Below are positions 41,237 through 49,459 of a DNA stretch of 64,000 bases, piece by piece. Below the pieces are notes generated by a model, which was not told the origin of the DNA, searched no databases, and saw only the letters and a list, made by a program, of their open reading frames with translations. The stretch covers positions 248,001 through 312,000 of the forward strand of contig NZ_JACHJB010000002.1 in the NCBI RefSeq assembly GCF_014207745.1. The letters run 5' to 3'. Numbering within the stretch: the first letter of the stretch is position 1; each line of letters starts with the position of its first letter. The position numbers were made by a program, and so were the translations under genes. This stretch comes from Nonomuraea muscovyensis. Its GTDB lineage: Bacteria; Actinomycetota; Actinomycetes; Streptosporangiales; Streptosporangiaceae.

Positions 41237-44200
41237 TCAGCCGGGGTCACCGTCCACCAGGGACCGAGCCTGCTCGGGCGTCAGCTCGGCGCCCCGCGCC
41301 AACAGCGCGGCACAGCCGGGAGCGGCGCCCTCCACGGCGGCCGTGATCCGCTCCAGCTCGGCGCGGTCCGAAGCGGACAGTGCCTGACCGGCCCGGCGCC
41401 GGGCGCCGGCGGCCGCGCCGAGCAGTTCGGCGGCCAGCGCGGGCCGCCCGCCCCGCACCAGCGCGTCGGCCATGCCCGCCAGCGCCCAGGCCACGCCGGG
41501 CGGCGAGCCCAGCTCCCGGGACACGTCGAAACCCTCCCGGTGCCGGGCCAGCGCCGTGGCCGGGTCGCCCCGCTGCCCGGCCAGCAGTCCGAGCTCGACC
41601 AGGATCATCGGCAGGTACGGCGGGTGGCCGCCGCCGCTCTGCTGCTCGCGGGCCGACGCCAGCAGCCACCGCAGGTGCTCCTCGGCCGCCTCCGACCGGC
41701 CGGACCGGCGGGCCGCGAACGCCAGGCTGATGGCCGCGAACACCTCCCCGACACGCTGTCCCTGCTCGGCGGACAGCCGCCGGGCCCGCTCGGCGTGCTC
41801 CATCGCGCTCGCGTAGTCGCCGTCCTGCACGCAGATCCACGCCAGCCAGGCCAGTCGGCCGGCCACGTCGGGCCACAGTCCCAGGTCCTCGGCGATCCGC
41901 AGCCCGTCCTTGCTGAGCCTGGCCGCCTCCGCCTGGTCGCCGGTCAGGTCGGCGAGGGCGATCAGCCAGTCGGTGGCCTGGAGCACGCCCCAGTCGTCAC
42001 CCAGCTCATCGAACAGCTCGGCGCTGCGCCGCGCGTCACGCTCCAGGGCGGCCAGGTCGTGCCGGATGTGCGCGAGCATGGCGCGGGTGCTCAACACCGC
42101 CGCCTCGCCCCACCGGTCGCCCGCGGCCCGGAACGTGTCGAGCGCGGGCTCCAGCAGCGCGCCGGTGACCTTCTCGTCGCCGAAGTCGATGACCGCCGTG
42201 GCCAGGACCCAGGCGGCTCGGGCCCGCCCGAGCGGGTCCGCCGCCTTCTCGAACCCGTGCAGCGCCGACGCCGCCCGCTCGGGGCCGGCCTGCCCCTGCC
42301 GGATCTCCAGGGCGGCGCACCAGGCCTCGGCCGCGGCACGGACCGCGGCGGGCGCCTCGCCCGGCACCGCCAGTGCCGCCGACAGGGCCCGCCGGGCCTC
42401 GGCGAGCCGGCCGCGCATCAGCCAGTACCACGCCAGCGCCCCGGTGAGCCGCAGTGCCTGCTCGGCCGCGCCCTCACGCCGGAACGTGTCCAGGGCCGTA
42501 CGCAGGTTCGCGGCCTCGGCGTCCAGCCGGCGCAGCCATTCCCGCTGGCCGGGACCGCGCAGCAGCCGCTCGCCCCGTTCGGCCAGGGCCAGGTAGTGGT
42601 CGGCGTGCCGGCGCCGCAGCGCCGCCTCCTCTCCGGTGTGGCGCAGCCGGTCCAGGCAGTACGCGGAGACCGACTCCAGCAGCCGGAACCGGGATCCGTC
42701 ACCGCGCATCACCAGCGAACGGTCCACCAGCCCGGCCAGCACCTCCACGGCGTCGTCCCCCCGCCTGGCGACCCCCGCCCCGTCCTCGCGGCGGGCACGC
42801 ACGTCCTCGGCCGCGTAGCCGGTGTGCGCGGCCCCGGCATCGCCCTCGAAGCGCCCCTCGAAAAGGTCGCCGCACAGCGCCTCGACCGAGTCGAGGGTGC
42901 AGCCGCCGGCGTGTACGGCCAGCCGGCACAACACCGCCCGCTCCGCCGCGTCCAGTAGCTGCCAGCTCCAGTCGATCACCGCGGCGAGCGTGCGCTGCCG
43001 GACGGGCGCGTCCCGCGGGCCAGAGCCCAGAAGCCCGAACCGGTCGCGGGGCACCCGCAGCCGGGCCGCCAGCTCGGACACCCCCAGCGCGGGCACCCGG
43101 GTGGCGGCCAGCTCCAGCGCCAACGGGAGGCCGTCCAGCCGCCGGCACACCTCGGCGACCCTGGCGGCGGTCTCCGGCGCCGGCTCCAGCCCGGCGCGGG
43201 TCAGGAACAGCCGGACGGCGGGGGAGCCGGCCAGCCGGACCGGGTCGTCGGTGTCGGGGACGTCCAGCGGCGGCAGCTCCCAGCGGGCCTCGCCGCGCAG
43301 CCGCAGCGGCTCACGGCTGGTGGCCAGGACCCGCAGGCCGGACGCCGCCGGCAGCAGCGCCCCGGCCAGCGCGGCCGCCGGCTCCACCACGTGTTCGCAG
43401 TTGTCCAGCACCAGCAGGGTTCGCCGCTCGCGCAGCACGGCGGCCAGCCGCTCGGTCGCGGGCCTGGCGTCGCCCGGCGGATCCGGGATGGACAGCACGG
43501 ACAGGACCAGCTCGGCGAGGTCGCCGGACCCGTCCCAGGCTGTCAGGTCGACCAGCCACGCGCCGTCCGCGTGGGCGTTCGCCAGGGTGCGGGCCACCGC
43601 CAGGGCCACGCTGGTCTTGCCCACCCCGCCCGGCCCTGTGACGGTGACCAGCCGGCCGGTCGCCAGCAGTTCGCGCACCCGCTGGACGGCATGCTCCCGC
43701 CCGATCAGCTCGGTCACCGGCGCCGGCAGGTTGCCGGTGGGCCGGACCGGCCGCGCAGACGGCGCGTCCTCGGACGGGTCGCCGGCCAGGATGGCCCGGT
43801 GCAGCGCGGCCAGCTCCGGGCCCGGGTCCAGGCCCAGTTCCTCGGCCAGCCGGCACCGCAGCTCCCGAAAGCTTTCGAGCGCCTCACTCGCCCGGCCGGC
43901 CCGGTAGAGGGCCCGCATGTGGGCCGCGCGCAGCCGCTCGCGGTAGGGATGCCTCGCGACGAGCTCGCCCAGCTCGCCGACCAGCTCCTGATGGCCGCCG
44001 AGCTCCAGCCGGGCCTCGGCGTACGCCTCGGTGGCGGCCAGCCGCTGCTCCTCCCACCTGGCCACGGTCGTCCGGGCGAACCCCTCGTCGGCGAAGTCGG
44101 CCAGGGCCGGGCCCCGCCACAGGGCGAGCGCGTCGGCGAGCAGCCCGGTCCTGGCCCGCGGGTCGCCTGCCGCCCGAGCCTGCCCGGTCAGGGTCTCGAA

Positions 44201-44518
44201 CCTCTCCGCGTCCACGGCACCGGGCGCGGCCCGAAGCGCGTACCCCGGCGCCTGGGACACCACCAACTCCCGGCCGCCCGGCTCGACGGCGGCCAGGGCG
44301 CGGCGCAACTGCGAGACCCGCACGTGCAGCGCCGCCATGGGGTCGACCGGGGGTTTCTCACCCCACAGGTCGTCGACCAGCCGGTCCACCGACACCGCCC
44401 GCCTTTCGTGAACCAGCAGGTCGGCGAGCAGAACCCGCACCATGCGCCCGCGGATCGTGACCGGCTCGCCCCGGTCGGTCCACACGGCCAGCGGCCCCAG
44501 CACCTCGAATCGCACCAC
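41237..44518 (-). CDS. Large SARP/AfsR-type regulator (BTAD, NTPase, repeats)
   Basis: 1093 residues. Residues 1-95 form an OmpR-like DNA-binding domain (F-E-V-L-G-P-L, R-x-V-L-L-A-D-L-L, H-V-R-V-S-Q-L-R-R-A-L). Residues 95-245 are the bacterial transcriptional activator domain (F-A-R-T-T-V-A-R-W-E-E, Y-R-E-R-L-R-A). Residues 270-600 are a STAND-type NTPase with Walker A G-P-G-G-V-G-K-T-S and Walker B L-L-V-L-D-N-C-E-H. The last 450 residues are Ala/Leu-rich TPR-like helices. Such proteins switch on secondary metabolism or stress genes after ATP-driven assembly. No biosynthetic cluster is visible beside it, so its target is elsewhere or it is autonomous. Confidence 0.92.
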   Translation of the reverse strand: MVRFEVLGPLAVWTDRGEPVTIRGRMVRVLLADLLVHERRAVSVDRLVDDLWGEKPPVDPMAALHVRVSQLRRALAAVEPGGRELVVSQAPGYALRAAPGAVDAERFETLTGQARAAGDPRARTGLLADALALWRGPALADFADEGFARTTVARWEEQRLAATEAYAEARLELGGHQELVGELGELVARHPYRERLRAAHMRALYRAGRASEALESFRELRCRLAEELGLDPGPELAALHRAILAGDPSEDAPSARPVRPTGNLPAPVTELIGREHAVQRVRELLATGRLVTVTGPGGVGKTSVALAVARTLANAHADGAWLVDLTAWDGSGDLAELVLSVLSIPDPPGDARPATERLAAVLRERRTLLVLDNCEHVVEPAAALAGALLPAASGLRVLATSREPLRLRGEARWELPPLDVPDTDDPVRLAGSPAVRLFLTRAGLEPAPETAARVAEVCRRLDGLPLALELAATRVPALGVSELAARLRVPRDRFGLLGSGPRDAPVRQRTLAAVIDWSWQLLDAAERAVLCRLAVHAGGCTLDSVEALCGDLFEGRFEGDAGAAHTGYAAEDVRARREDGAGVARRGDDAVEVLAGLVDRSLVMRGDGSRFRLLESVSAYCLDRLRHTGEEAALRRRHADHYLALAERGERLLRGPGQREWLRRLDAEAANLRTALDTFRREGAAEQALRLTGALAWYWLMRGRLAEARRALSAALAVPGEAPAAVRAAAEAWCAALEIRQGQAGPERAASALHGFEKAADPLGRARAAWVLATAVIDFGDEKVTGALLEPALDTFRAAGDRWGEAAVLSTRAMLAHIRHDLAALERDARRSAELFDELGDDWGVLQATDWLIALADLTGDQAEAARLSKDGLRIAEDLGLWPDVAGRLAWLAWICVQDGDYASAMEHAERARRLSAEQGQRVGEVFAAISLAFAARRSGRSEAAEEHLRWLLASAREQQSGGGHPPYLPMILVELGLLAGQRGDPATALARHREGFDVSRELGSPPGVAWALAGMADALVRGGRPALAAELLGAAAGARRRAGQALSASDRAELERITAAVEGAAPGCAALLARGAELTPEQARSLVDGDPG

Positions 44519-44595
44519 CCAAGGCTACGGAACTCCATCCCGGCGCCCGGAAGCGCGATCGCTCCGGGCCTCCCGCACCGAGGTGCCGTTCTCGG

Positions 44596-45006
44596 GTCAT
44601 CCTCGACGTCCCGGGGAGCGGGCCGGTCGAGCAGCGTCGTGAGGTCACCGACGTCAGCCTCCCGTTCGTCTCGTTCCGCTGCACCTACCGGTTCCTGTCG
44701 GACGGCGCGGTCGTCACCTCCGACTCGACCCTCCGGTTCCGCAGCCGCGACGAGGTGGAATCTGATCTGCTCGCCCATGGCCACCGAGTGCTGGACGTGC
44801 GGGAAGCCCCTGATCGTCCAGGCCGTGAGTTCGTGTTCATCTCCGAGCGCATGGCCTCCCCGCCCCTCGACGGGAGGCGGTCGGGAACCGTCCTGCCGGA
44901 CCGCTGGCTCCGGCGCTGTGGCCGGACGGGAGCCGAGAGCGCAGCCGGACCCCCAGAACCACAGGAGAGCCGCGACGGCGAGGGTCCCGCGAGCCACCGC
45001 CGCTGA
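44596..45006 (+). pseudogene. C-terminal remnant of a SAM methyltransferase
   Basis: In frame from about 44596 the plus strand gives V-T-D-V-S-L-P-F-V-S-F-R-C-T-Y, then S-D-S-T-L-R-F-R and H-R-V-L-D-V-R-E-A-P-D-R-P-G-R-E-F-V-F. This is the typical end of actinomycete class I methyltransferases, normally followed closely by a stop. Here the frame runs on for about 50 more low-complexity residues to 45006. The SAM-binding half is absent; upstream is the promoter region of the AfsR-type gene. Confidence 0.6.
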
Positions 45007-45284
45007 CGTGTGACCTGACGTCGGCGCACCCGGGGCCGAGGGGTTGAGACGTCTGGTCACATCAATAAATCTACTTTGTAAAGGACGGGGGTTACGATGT
45101 CCCCGGCTCCATAATCAACACAACCTCGCGACGACCGCCCAGCGCACCGGCCACACCCGCGTCTGCATCGACATGACCAGCTGTTCGGCCACTACACCTA
45201 CGAGCATCTGGTCCGCGGACCGGCAGTGGGATACCTCGCGAAGGCGTACGAGTTCCGCCGGGACGCACGTCATGGACGGCTACC
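45007..45284. other. Gap with unidentified coding-like debris
   Basis: An AT-rich patch around 45058-45082 follows the methyltransferase remnant. Near 45170-45270 one plus-strand frame reads L-F-G-H-Y-T-Y-E-H-L and V-G-Y-L-A-K-A-Y-E-F-R-R, which looks like a real protein fragment of unknown family, without start or stop in context. Nothing else is supported. Confidence 0.3.
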
Positions 45285-45314
45285 GTCACAGGCGCGCTGG
45301 TGGCGTGCTAGGGT
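45285..45314 (+). promoter_or_regulatory. Candidate promoter of the rsgA leader
   Basis: GTCACA (45285-45290) and TAGGGT (45309-45314) are 18 bases apart, matching the actinomycete housekeeping pattern (TTGACR, TAGRRT) fairly well. Transcription would begin near 45321 and give a 5' leader of about 200 bases before rsgA, containing the 22-codon ORF and the hairpins. Confidence 0.4.
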
Positions 45315-45363
45315 TCTGATCGTTTGGTGTCGGATTCCTGGATGAGAAGGGGGGTGAGGTTTA

Positions 45364-45432
45364 ATGACCGCGGTGAAGACCGCTGCCGTGCGCAGCGCCC
45401 GGACATTCCTCACGTCCCGGGCCCCGGTCTGA
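45364..45432 (+). CDS. Possible 22-residue leader peptide upstream of rsgA
   Basis: ATG 45364 follows a strong ribosome binding stretch (AAGGGGGGTGAGG) at five to six bases. It opens a 22-codon frame rich in Ala, Val, Thr and Arg (M-T-A-V-K-T-A-A-V-R-S-A-R ... A-P-V) ending in TGA at 45432. It lies 92 bases before the TTG start of rsgA, with stable hairpins between. Short leader ORFs with such structures commonly control ribosome-related and antibiotic-resistance genes through ribosome stalling. Whether it is translated is not proven. Confidence 0.45.
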   Translation: MTAVKTAAVRSARTFLTSRAPV

Positions 45433-45444
45433 CCCACTTCTTCC

Positions 45445-45524
45445 CCTTGCCGTGAGTCGTTCGGCTCACCCGGCAGGGTGGTGTCTGCGTCTCGTCGGGG
45501 CCCCTTCCCGCAAGGTGTCTCACG
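45445..45524 (+). promoter_or_regulatory. Hairpin region between leader ORF and rsgA
   Basis: CCTTGCCG-TGAG (45445-45456) pairs with CTCA-CC-CGGCAGGG (45465-45478), giving a 12-bp stem with one G-U pair and a CC bulge. The same left arm could instead pair CCTTGC with GCAAGG (45510-45515), which contains the AAGG used as rsgA ribosome binding site, or CGTGAG with CTCACG (45519-45524), abutting the start codon. An outer GGGCCCCG/CGGGGCCC pairing (about 45418 with 45496) is also possible. The alternatives exclude each other, as in attenuators. Confidence 0.45.
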
Positions 45525-46607
45525 TTGCAAAACCTCTTCAGGGATCCATCCAACCTCGGCCTGTCCCGGTACGGATGGACCGAAACACTCGACAACGACT
45601 TCGCCGAACACCGCGAGGCCGGCCTGGTGCCGGCGCGGATCGCGCGTGTGGACCGCGGCCTGTGCGACGCGGTCACCGAGTCCGGCCCGGTGCGTGCCGG
45701 GCTCACGGCGCTGTACTCGCCCGATCCGCTCCTGGCGCCCTGCACCGGCGACTGGGCGGCGCTGCGCCCGGGGCCCGCTCCGGAACTGGTGGCCCTGCTG
45801 CCGCGTAGTAGCACGATCGTGCGTTCGTCCGCCTCCCGGTCCTCCCACGGGCAGCTTCTCGCGGCCAACGTCGATACCGTCGTCATCGCCGTCTCTCTCA
45901 CCGTCGCGCTGGACGCGGCCCGGCTGGAGCGGCTGCTGGCGCTGGCGTGGGACAGCGGCGCCCGGCCGCTGATCGTGTTGACCAAGGCGGATCTGGCCGC
46001 CGACGCCGCCGCCGTGCACGCTGAGGCGAGTGCGCTGGCACCGGGCGTGGACATCCTGGTCACCAGCGTGACCACCGGTCAGAACATCGATGTGCTGACC
46101 GCCTTGCTGAACGGCACCACGGTCCTGCTCGGCCCTTCGGGCGCGGGCAAGTCCAGTCTCGGCAACGCGTTGCTCGGTGACGAGGTGCTGGCCACCGGCG
46201 AGGTGCGGGCGCAGGACGGAAAGGGTCGCCACACCACCGTCCGCCGCGAGCTGGTTCCCCTTCCCGGTGGCGGTGTCCTCATCGACACGCCCGGCCTGCG
46301 CGGGATCAGCCTCTACGACGCCGCCGACGGTCTGGAACAGGTCTTCGCCGAGATCGAACGCCTCAGCGAGGACTGCCGCTTCGGTGACTGCGGCCACGAC
46401 ACCGAACCGGGTTGCGCCGTCCAGGCCGCCATCCGGGCGGGTGAGTTGACCGAACGCCGTCTCAACAGTTATCGCAAGCTGTTGCGCGAGAACGCGTGGG
46501 CGGCCTCGCGCACCGATGCCCGGCTGCGCGGCGAGCGGACCAACCGGCAGAAGGCCATCACCACCCATCTGCGCGCGACCTACAAGTTCAGGGACCAGCA
46601 GTCATGA
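45525..46607 (+). CDS. rsgA: Ribosome small-subunit-dependent GTPase A
   Basis: 360 residues from TTG 45525 (AAGG at 45512-45515). An N-terminal OB-fold region is followed by the circularly permuted GTPase order G4-G1-G3: V-L-T-K-A-D-L, then G-P-S-G-A-G-K-S-S-L-G-N-A-L, then D-T-P-G-L-R-G. The C-terminal zinc-binding segment C-R-F-G-D-C-G-H-x-x-E-P-G-C is intact. RsgA binds the 30S decoding region and releases assembly factors late in maturation. Genomes often carry more than one copy; this one, coupled to a methyltransferase-acetyltransferase and preceded by a leader, may be the accessory copy. Confidence 0.94.
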   Translation: MQNLFRDPSNLGLSRYGWTETLDNDFAEHREAGLVPARIARVDRGLCDAVTESGPVRAGLTALYSPDPLLAPCTGDWAALRPGPAPELVALLPRSSTIVRSSASRSSHGQLLAANVDTVVIAVSLTVALDAARLERLLALAWDSGARPLIVLTKADLAADAAAVHAEASALAPGVDILVTSVTTGQNIDVLTALLNGTTVLLGPSGAGKSSLGNALLGDEVLATGEVRAQDGKGRHTTVRRELVPLPGGGVLIDTPGLRGISLYDAADGLEQVFAEIERLSEDCRFGDCGHDTEPGCAVQAAIRAGELTERRLNSYRKLLRENAWAASRTDARLRGERTNRQKAITTHLRATYKFRDQQS

Positions 46608-47980
46608 CCGACCGCGTCCCGCCGGGCGGGCGCGGCTCCGCGCCTGCCCGTGTGCCGCAAGGAACGGCATCCGACGTTCGCGGCGCCTCGCCCGATCCGA
46701 TCACCGACCCCGGCGTGGCGGCGTTCTTCGCCCTGCACCATGGCCTGCCCCGCCAGGGTCCCGGCTCCGACGCGACCACCCGTCGCCTGCTGGCCATGGC
46801 CGGGCCGCTTCCGCCGCGTCCGCGTGTGCTGGACATCGGCTGCGGGCCGGGCCGGGCCTCGCTGCTGCTGGCACAGGAGGTCGCCGCCGAGGTCACCGCG
46901 GTCGACGTGCATCGGCCGTTCCTGGACGAGCTGACGCGCGCCGCCGCTGCCCGGGGCGTCGGCCACGCCATTCGCACGGTCGAGGCGTCGATGGCGGATC
47001 TGCCCTTTCCTGATGGGAGCTTCGACCTGATCTGGGCCGAAGGATCCGTCTACAACATCGGTTTCGACACCGCGCTGCACTCCTGGCGGCGGCTGCTCGC
47101 CCCTGGTGGCACGCTGGTCGTCACCGAATGCGAGTGGACCGCCGATTCCCCGTCCGTCGAGGCACAGGTGTTCTGGGAGCGGCACTACCGGCTGCGCACC
47201 CAGGCCCGGAACGCGGCCGCAGCGCGCGATGCCGGATATGACGTCGTCGCGTCGTACCCGCTTCCCGACAGCGACTGGTTCGGGGAGTACTACACGCCGC
47301 TTTCCGAACGAGCCGGCGCGGCCGACTTGACCGTGCCCGGGATGCGTGAGGCGGTCGCGGCCACCCTGCAAGAGATCATCCTGCGTCGTGAACATGGCGC
47401 GGACTACCAGTACACCGGTTACGTCCTGCGCCCGCAGGCGAGCACAGAAACGGATTTGAGCACTCCCATGACCACCTCCTGGATCACTCGTCCCGAGACC
47501 GCCGCCGACCTCGCCCAGATCCGCGAGGTCAACCTCGCCGCCTTCCCCACCTCTCACGAGGCCGACCTGGTCGAGGCCCTGCGCGCCGACTCGCAGGCGT
47601 GGATTCCCGGCCTGTCCTGGGTCACCGAGGCCCCTGACGGCTCCATTGCCGGATTCGCGCTGTTCACGCGCTGTCACGTCGACGGCTCTGCGGCGCTCAC
47701 CCTGGGCCCGTGCGCCGTCAGGCCTGAGTACCAGCGGTCGGGTGCCGGTTCGGCCGCCATCCGCGCGGGGCTGCAGGCGGCGCGTGAGCAGGGGGAGAAC
47801 CTCGTGCTCGTGCTCGGTCACGCCGAGTACTATCCGCGTTTCGGTTTCACCCCGGCCTCCGGCTACGCCATCCGGCCGCCTTTCGAGGTGGAGGACAAGT
47901 ACATGATGGCGCTTGTCTTCGACCCGAACGTGTCCGTGCCGACCGGTACCATCCGCTATCCGGCGGCGTTCGGCGTCTGA
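46604..47980 (+). CDS. Methyltransferase-acetyltransferase fusion protein
   Basis: 458 residues from ATG 46604, overlapping the rsgA stop by four bases. Residues about 30-280 are a class I SAM methyltransferase: V-L-D-I-G-C-G-P-G-R-A-S, V-D-V-H-R, S-M-A-D-L-P-F-P-D-G-S-F-D-L-I-W, P-G-G-T-L-V-V-T-E. After a short linker (T-E-T-D-L-S-T-P), residues 289-458 are a YhbS-like GNAT domain with L-G-P-C-A-V-R-P-E-Y-Q-R-S-G-A-G, L-G-H-A-E-Y-Y-P-R-F-G-F and V-E-D-K-Y-M-M. An in-frame ATG at 47468 could start the second domain alone but lacks a good ribosome site. Substrates unknown. Confidence 0.88.
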   Translation: MTDRVPPGGRGSAPARVPQGTASDVRGASPDPITDPGVAAFFALHHGLPRQGPGSDATTRRLLAMAGPLPPRPRVLDIGCGPGRASLLLAQEVAAEVTAVDVHRPFLDELTRAAAARGVGHAIRTVEASMADLPFPDGSFDLIWAEGSVYNIGFDTALHSWRRLLAPGGTLVVTECEWTADSPSVEAQVFWERHYRLRTQARNAAAARDAGYDVVASYPLPDSDWFGEYYTPLSERAGAADLTVPGMREAVAATLQEIILRREHGADYQYTGYVLRPQASTETDLSTPMTTSWITRPETAADLAQIREVNLAAFPTSHEADLVEALRADSQAWIPGLSWVTEAPDGSIAGFALFTRCHVDGSAALTLGPCAVRPEYQRSGAGSAAIRAGLQAAREQGENLVLVLGHAEYYPRFGFTPASGYAIRPPFEVEDKYMMALVFDPNVSVPTGTIRYPAAFGV

Positions 47981-48103
47981 TCTCCGTCGCTGGACAAGGA
48001 GACGACGCCTGAGGTGGGCGGTCTGCGGGCGATGGAGGCATGTCGTTTGCAGGCCGCCACGCTCCGCGCGTTCAACCTTCGCTGACAGCGCTCCGAAAGC
48101 ACG

Positions 48104-48135
48104 CCGCCCGCTCCGTCCTGACGGGGCGGGCGGCC
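48104..48135 (+). terminator. GC hairpin after the rsgA operon
   Basis: GCCGCCCGCTCCGTC pairs with GACGGGGCGGGCGGC with one G-U pair, about 125 bases after the fusion-gene stop. It is the likely end of the rsgA transcript. The bases between 47981 and 48103 hold no gene. Confidence 0.6.
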
Positions 48136-48284
48136 TGGGGCTGAGGAACATCCGTGTCAGATCGTGTGCTGAGGGTTCGGTGGGCTGTTTGGCGCTTTGA
48201 CCTGGGGGATTGAGCGGCGGAAAGAAGCTGCTGGGCGGCGAGGTGTGGGAGCAGGTGAGGCCCGCCGTGCCGGCTTCCCTGAAA

Positions 48285-48400
48285 TGGACCTCGCGCGGAT
48301 CGAGCGGTCTTGGGAGGACATCCTGCGGGTCATCGGCTCCATCCACACCGGAGCCGTCCGCGCCTACGACGTCATTCGTGCCGGATGGGCGGCGCGAAGG
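48285..48400 (+). pseudogene. Tn3-family transposase fragment
   Basis: The plus strand reads M-D-L-A-R-I-E-R-S-W-E-D-I-L-R-V-I-G-S-I-H-T-G-A-V-R-A, an excellent match in pattern to the segment W-x-D-I-L-R-x-x-G-S-I-x-x-G of Tn3 transposases (between the second and third catalytic acids). It is cut off by the end of the convergent map gene. It comes from a different Tn3 subtype than the fragment at 49.44-50.03 kb, which contains the equivalent segment in another form. Confidence 0.65.
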
Positions 48401-49168
48401 TCAAGGCAGGGTCAGAATGCGGGGGCCCTGGTCGGTGATGGCGACGGTGTGCTCGATGTGGGCGGCCCGGCTGCCGTCGGTGGTGTGCAGGGTCCAGCCG
48501 TCGGTGCCGGTGCGGTAGGTGTTCTGCCCGCCGGCCATGAGCATGGGTTCGATGGCGAGGACCAGGCCGTGGCGGAGGGGGAAGCCGCGGCCGGGGCGTC
48601 CGCGGTTGGGGACGTGGGGGTCTTCGTGCATGCGGCGGCCGATGCCGTGGCCGCCGAAGTCGGCGGGCATGCCGCAGCCCGCTTTGCGGGCGACGGTGTC
48701 GATGGCGTGGGAGATGTCGCCGATGCGGCTGCCGACCTGAGCGGCAGCGATGCCGGCGTCGAGGGCCTGTTGGGTGGCGTCGATCAGGTGGAGGTCCTTG
48801 GGGCGTGGAGTTCCGACGGTGAAGGTGATGGCCGCGTCGCCGGCCCAGCCGTCGAGCTGGGCGCCGCAGTCGATGCTCACCAGGTCGCCGTCGCGCAGTC
48901 GGTAGCTGGTGGGGATGCCGTGCGACACGGCGTCGTTGACGGAGGTGCAGATCACGGCGGGGAAGGGGACCGGGGCGAAGGACGGCCGGTACCCGAGGAA
49001 TGGGGAACCGGCCCCCGCCTCGGCCAGAACCTCGCGGGCCGCCTCGTCGAGTTCCTGCAGGGACACTCCGACGCCGGCTGCTTTTTGGACTGCGGCCAGG
49101 GCGTGGGCCACCACGCGTCCGGCTTCTCGCATCGCGTCCATCGCGGCATCGGTCTTGATCTCCACCAT
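48401..49168 (-). CDS. map: Type I methionine aminopeptidase
   Basis: 255 residues from ATG 49168 (GGAG upstream). All metal ligands are visible: V-S-I-D-C-G-A-Q and D-A-A-I-T-F for the two Asp, G-H-G-I-G-R-R-M-H-E-D-P for the His, A-I-E-P-M for the first Glu and A-H-I-E-H-T-V for the second. The His S-H-G-I-P of the substrate pocket is present. It removes the initiator Met from nascent proteins. There is no N-terminal SH3-binding extension. It sits between Tn3 remnants, away from the usual ribosomal context, so it is probably an accessory copy. Confidence 0.94.
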   Translation of the reverse strand: MVEIKTDAAMDAMREAGRVVAHALAAVQKAAGVGVSLQELDEAAREVLAEAGAGSPFLGYRPSFAPVPFPAVICTSVNDAVSHGIPTSYRLRDGDLVSIDCGAQLDGWAGDAAITFTVGTPRPKDLHLIDATQQALDAGIAAAQVGSRIGDISHAIDTVARKAGCGMPADFGGHGIGRRMHEDPHVPNRGRPGRGFPLRHGLVLAIEPMLMAGGQNTYRTGTDGWTLHTTDGSRAAHIEHTVAITDQGPRILTLP

Positions 49169-49195
49169 GTGCTGTCTCCGTCTCAATCGGGTCCA

Positions 49196-49217
49196 ATACT
49201 TATACCGGTATTAGTAT
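49196..49217. promoter_or_regulatory. 22-bp palindrome upstream of map
   Basis: ATACTTATACC and GGTATTAGTAT form a contiguous 22-bp dyad with 10 of 11 pairs matching (core ATACCGGTAT perfect). It lies 27 bases upstream of the map start and just before the XRE remnant on the other strand, so it is probably the operator of that vanished regulator. Confidence 0.6.
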
Positions 49218-49224
49218 CACGGTC

Positions 49225-49459
49225 ATGGTGGGGAACGGGAACGCGGCGAGCGGTTCGGCTCGCTGCTGCGGCAGGTATGCGGCAGCCGGAGCATGGCGGA
49301 GGCCGCCGCGGCAGGAGTTTCCGCCGAGACGCTGCGCAAGATCGAAACCGGCAGGGTCCCGACCCCTGCCTTGTTCACCATCGCAGCCCTGGCCTCGGCG
49401 TTGCGCGAGTCTCTGGATGGGTCGGCGGCCGCGTGCGCGCACAAATCGAGGGCCTGCTG
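49225..49459 (+). pseudogene. XRE-type helix-turn-helix remnant
   Basis: ATG 49225 starts a frame that does not look coding. One base shifted, from 49233, the DNA reads R-F-G-S-L-L-R-Q, then M-A-E-A-A-A-A-G-V-S-A-E-T-L-R-K-I-E-T-G-R-V-P-T-P and L-A-S-A-L-R-E-S-L-D, a good XRE helix-turn-helix of about 75 residues ending at TGA 49459. No start codon exists in that frame after the preceding stop, so an early frameshift inactivated it. It is divergent from map with a strong palindrome between. Confidence 0.6.

Noticed and set aside
41540-45013. Several plus-strand frames of 300-540 codons
   Set aside because: They are antisense to the large SARP/AfsR-type gene and consist of Gly/Arg/Pro shadow sequence.
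46580-48346. A 588-codon minus-strand frame
   Set aside because: Antisense to the methyltransferase-acetyltransferase fusion, without motifs or a ribosome site.
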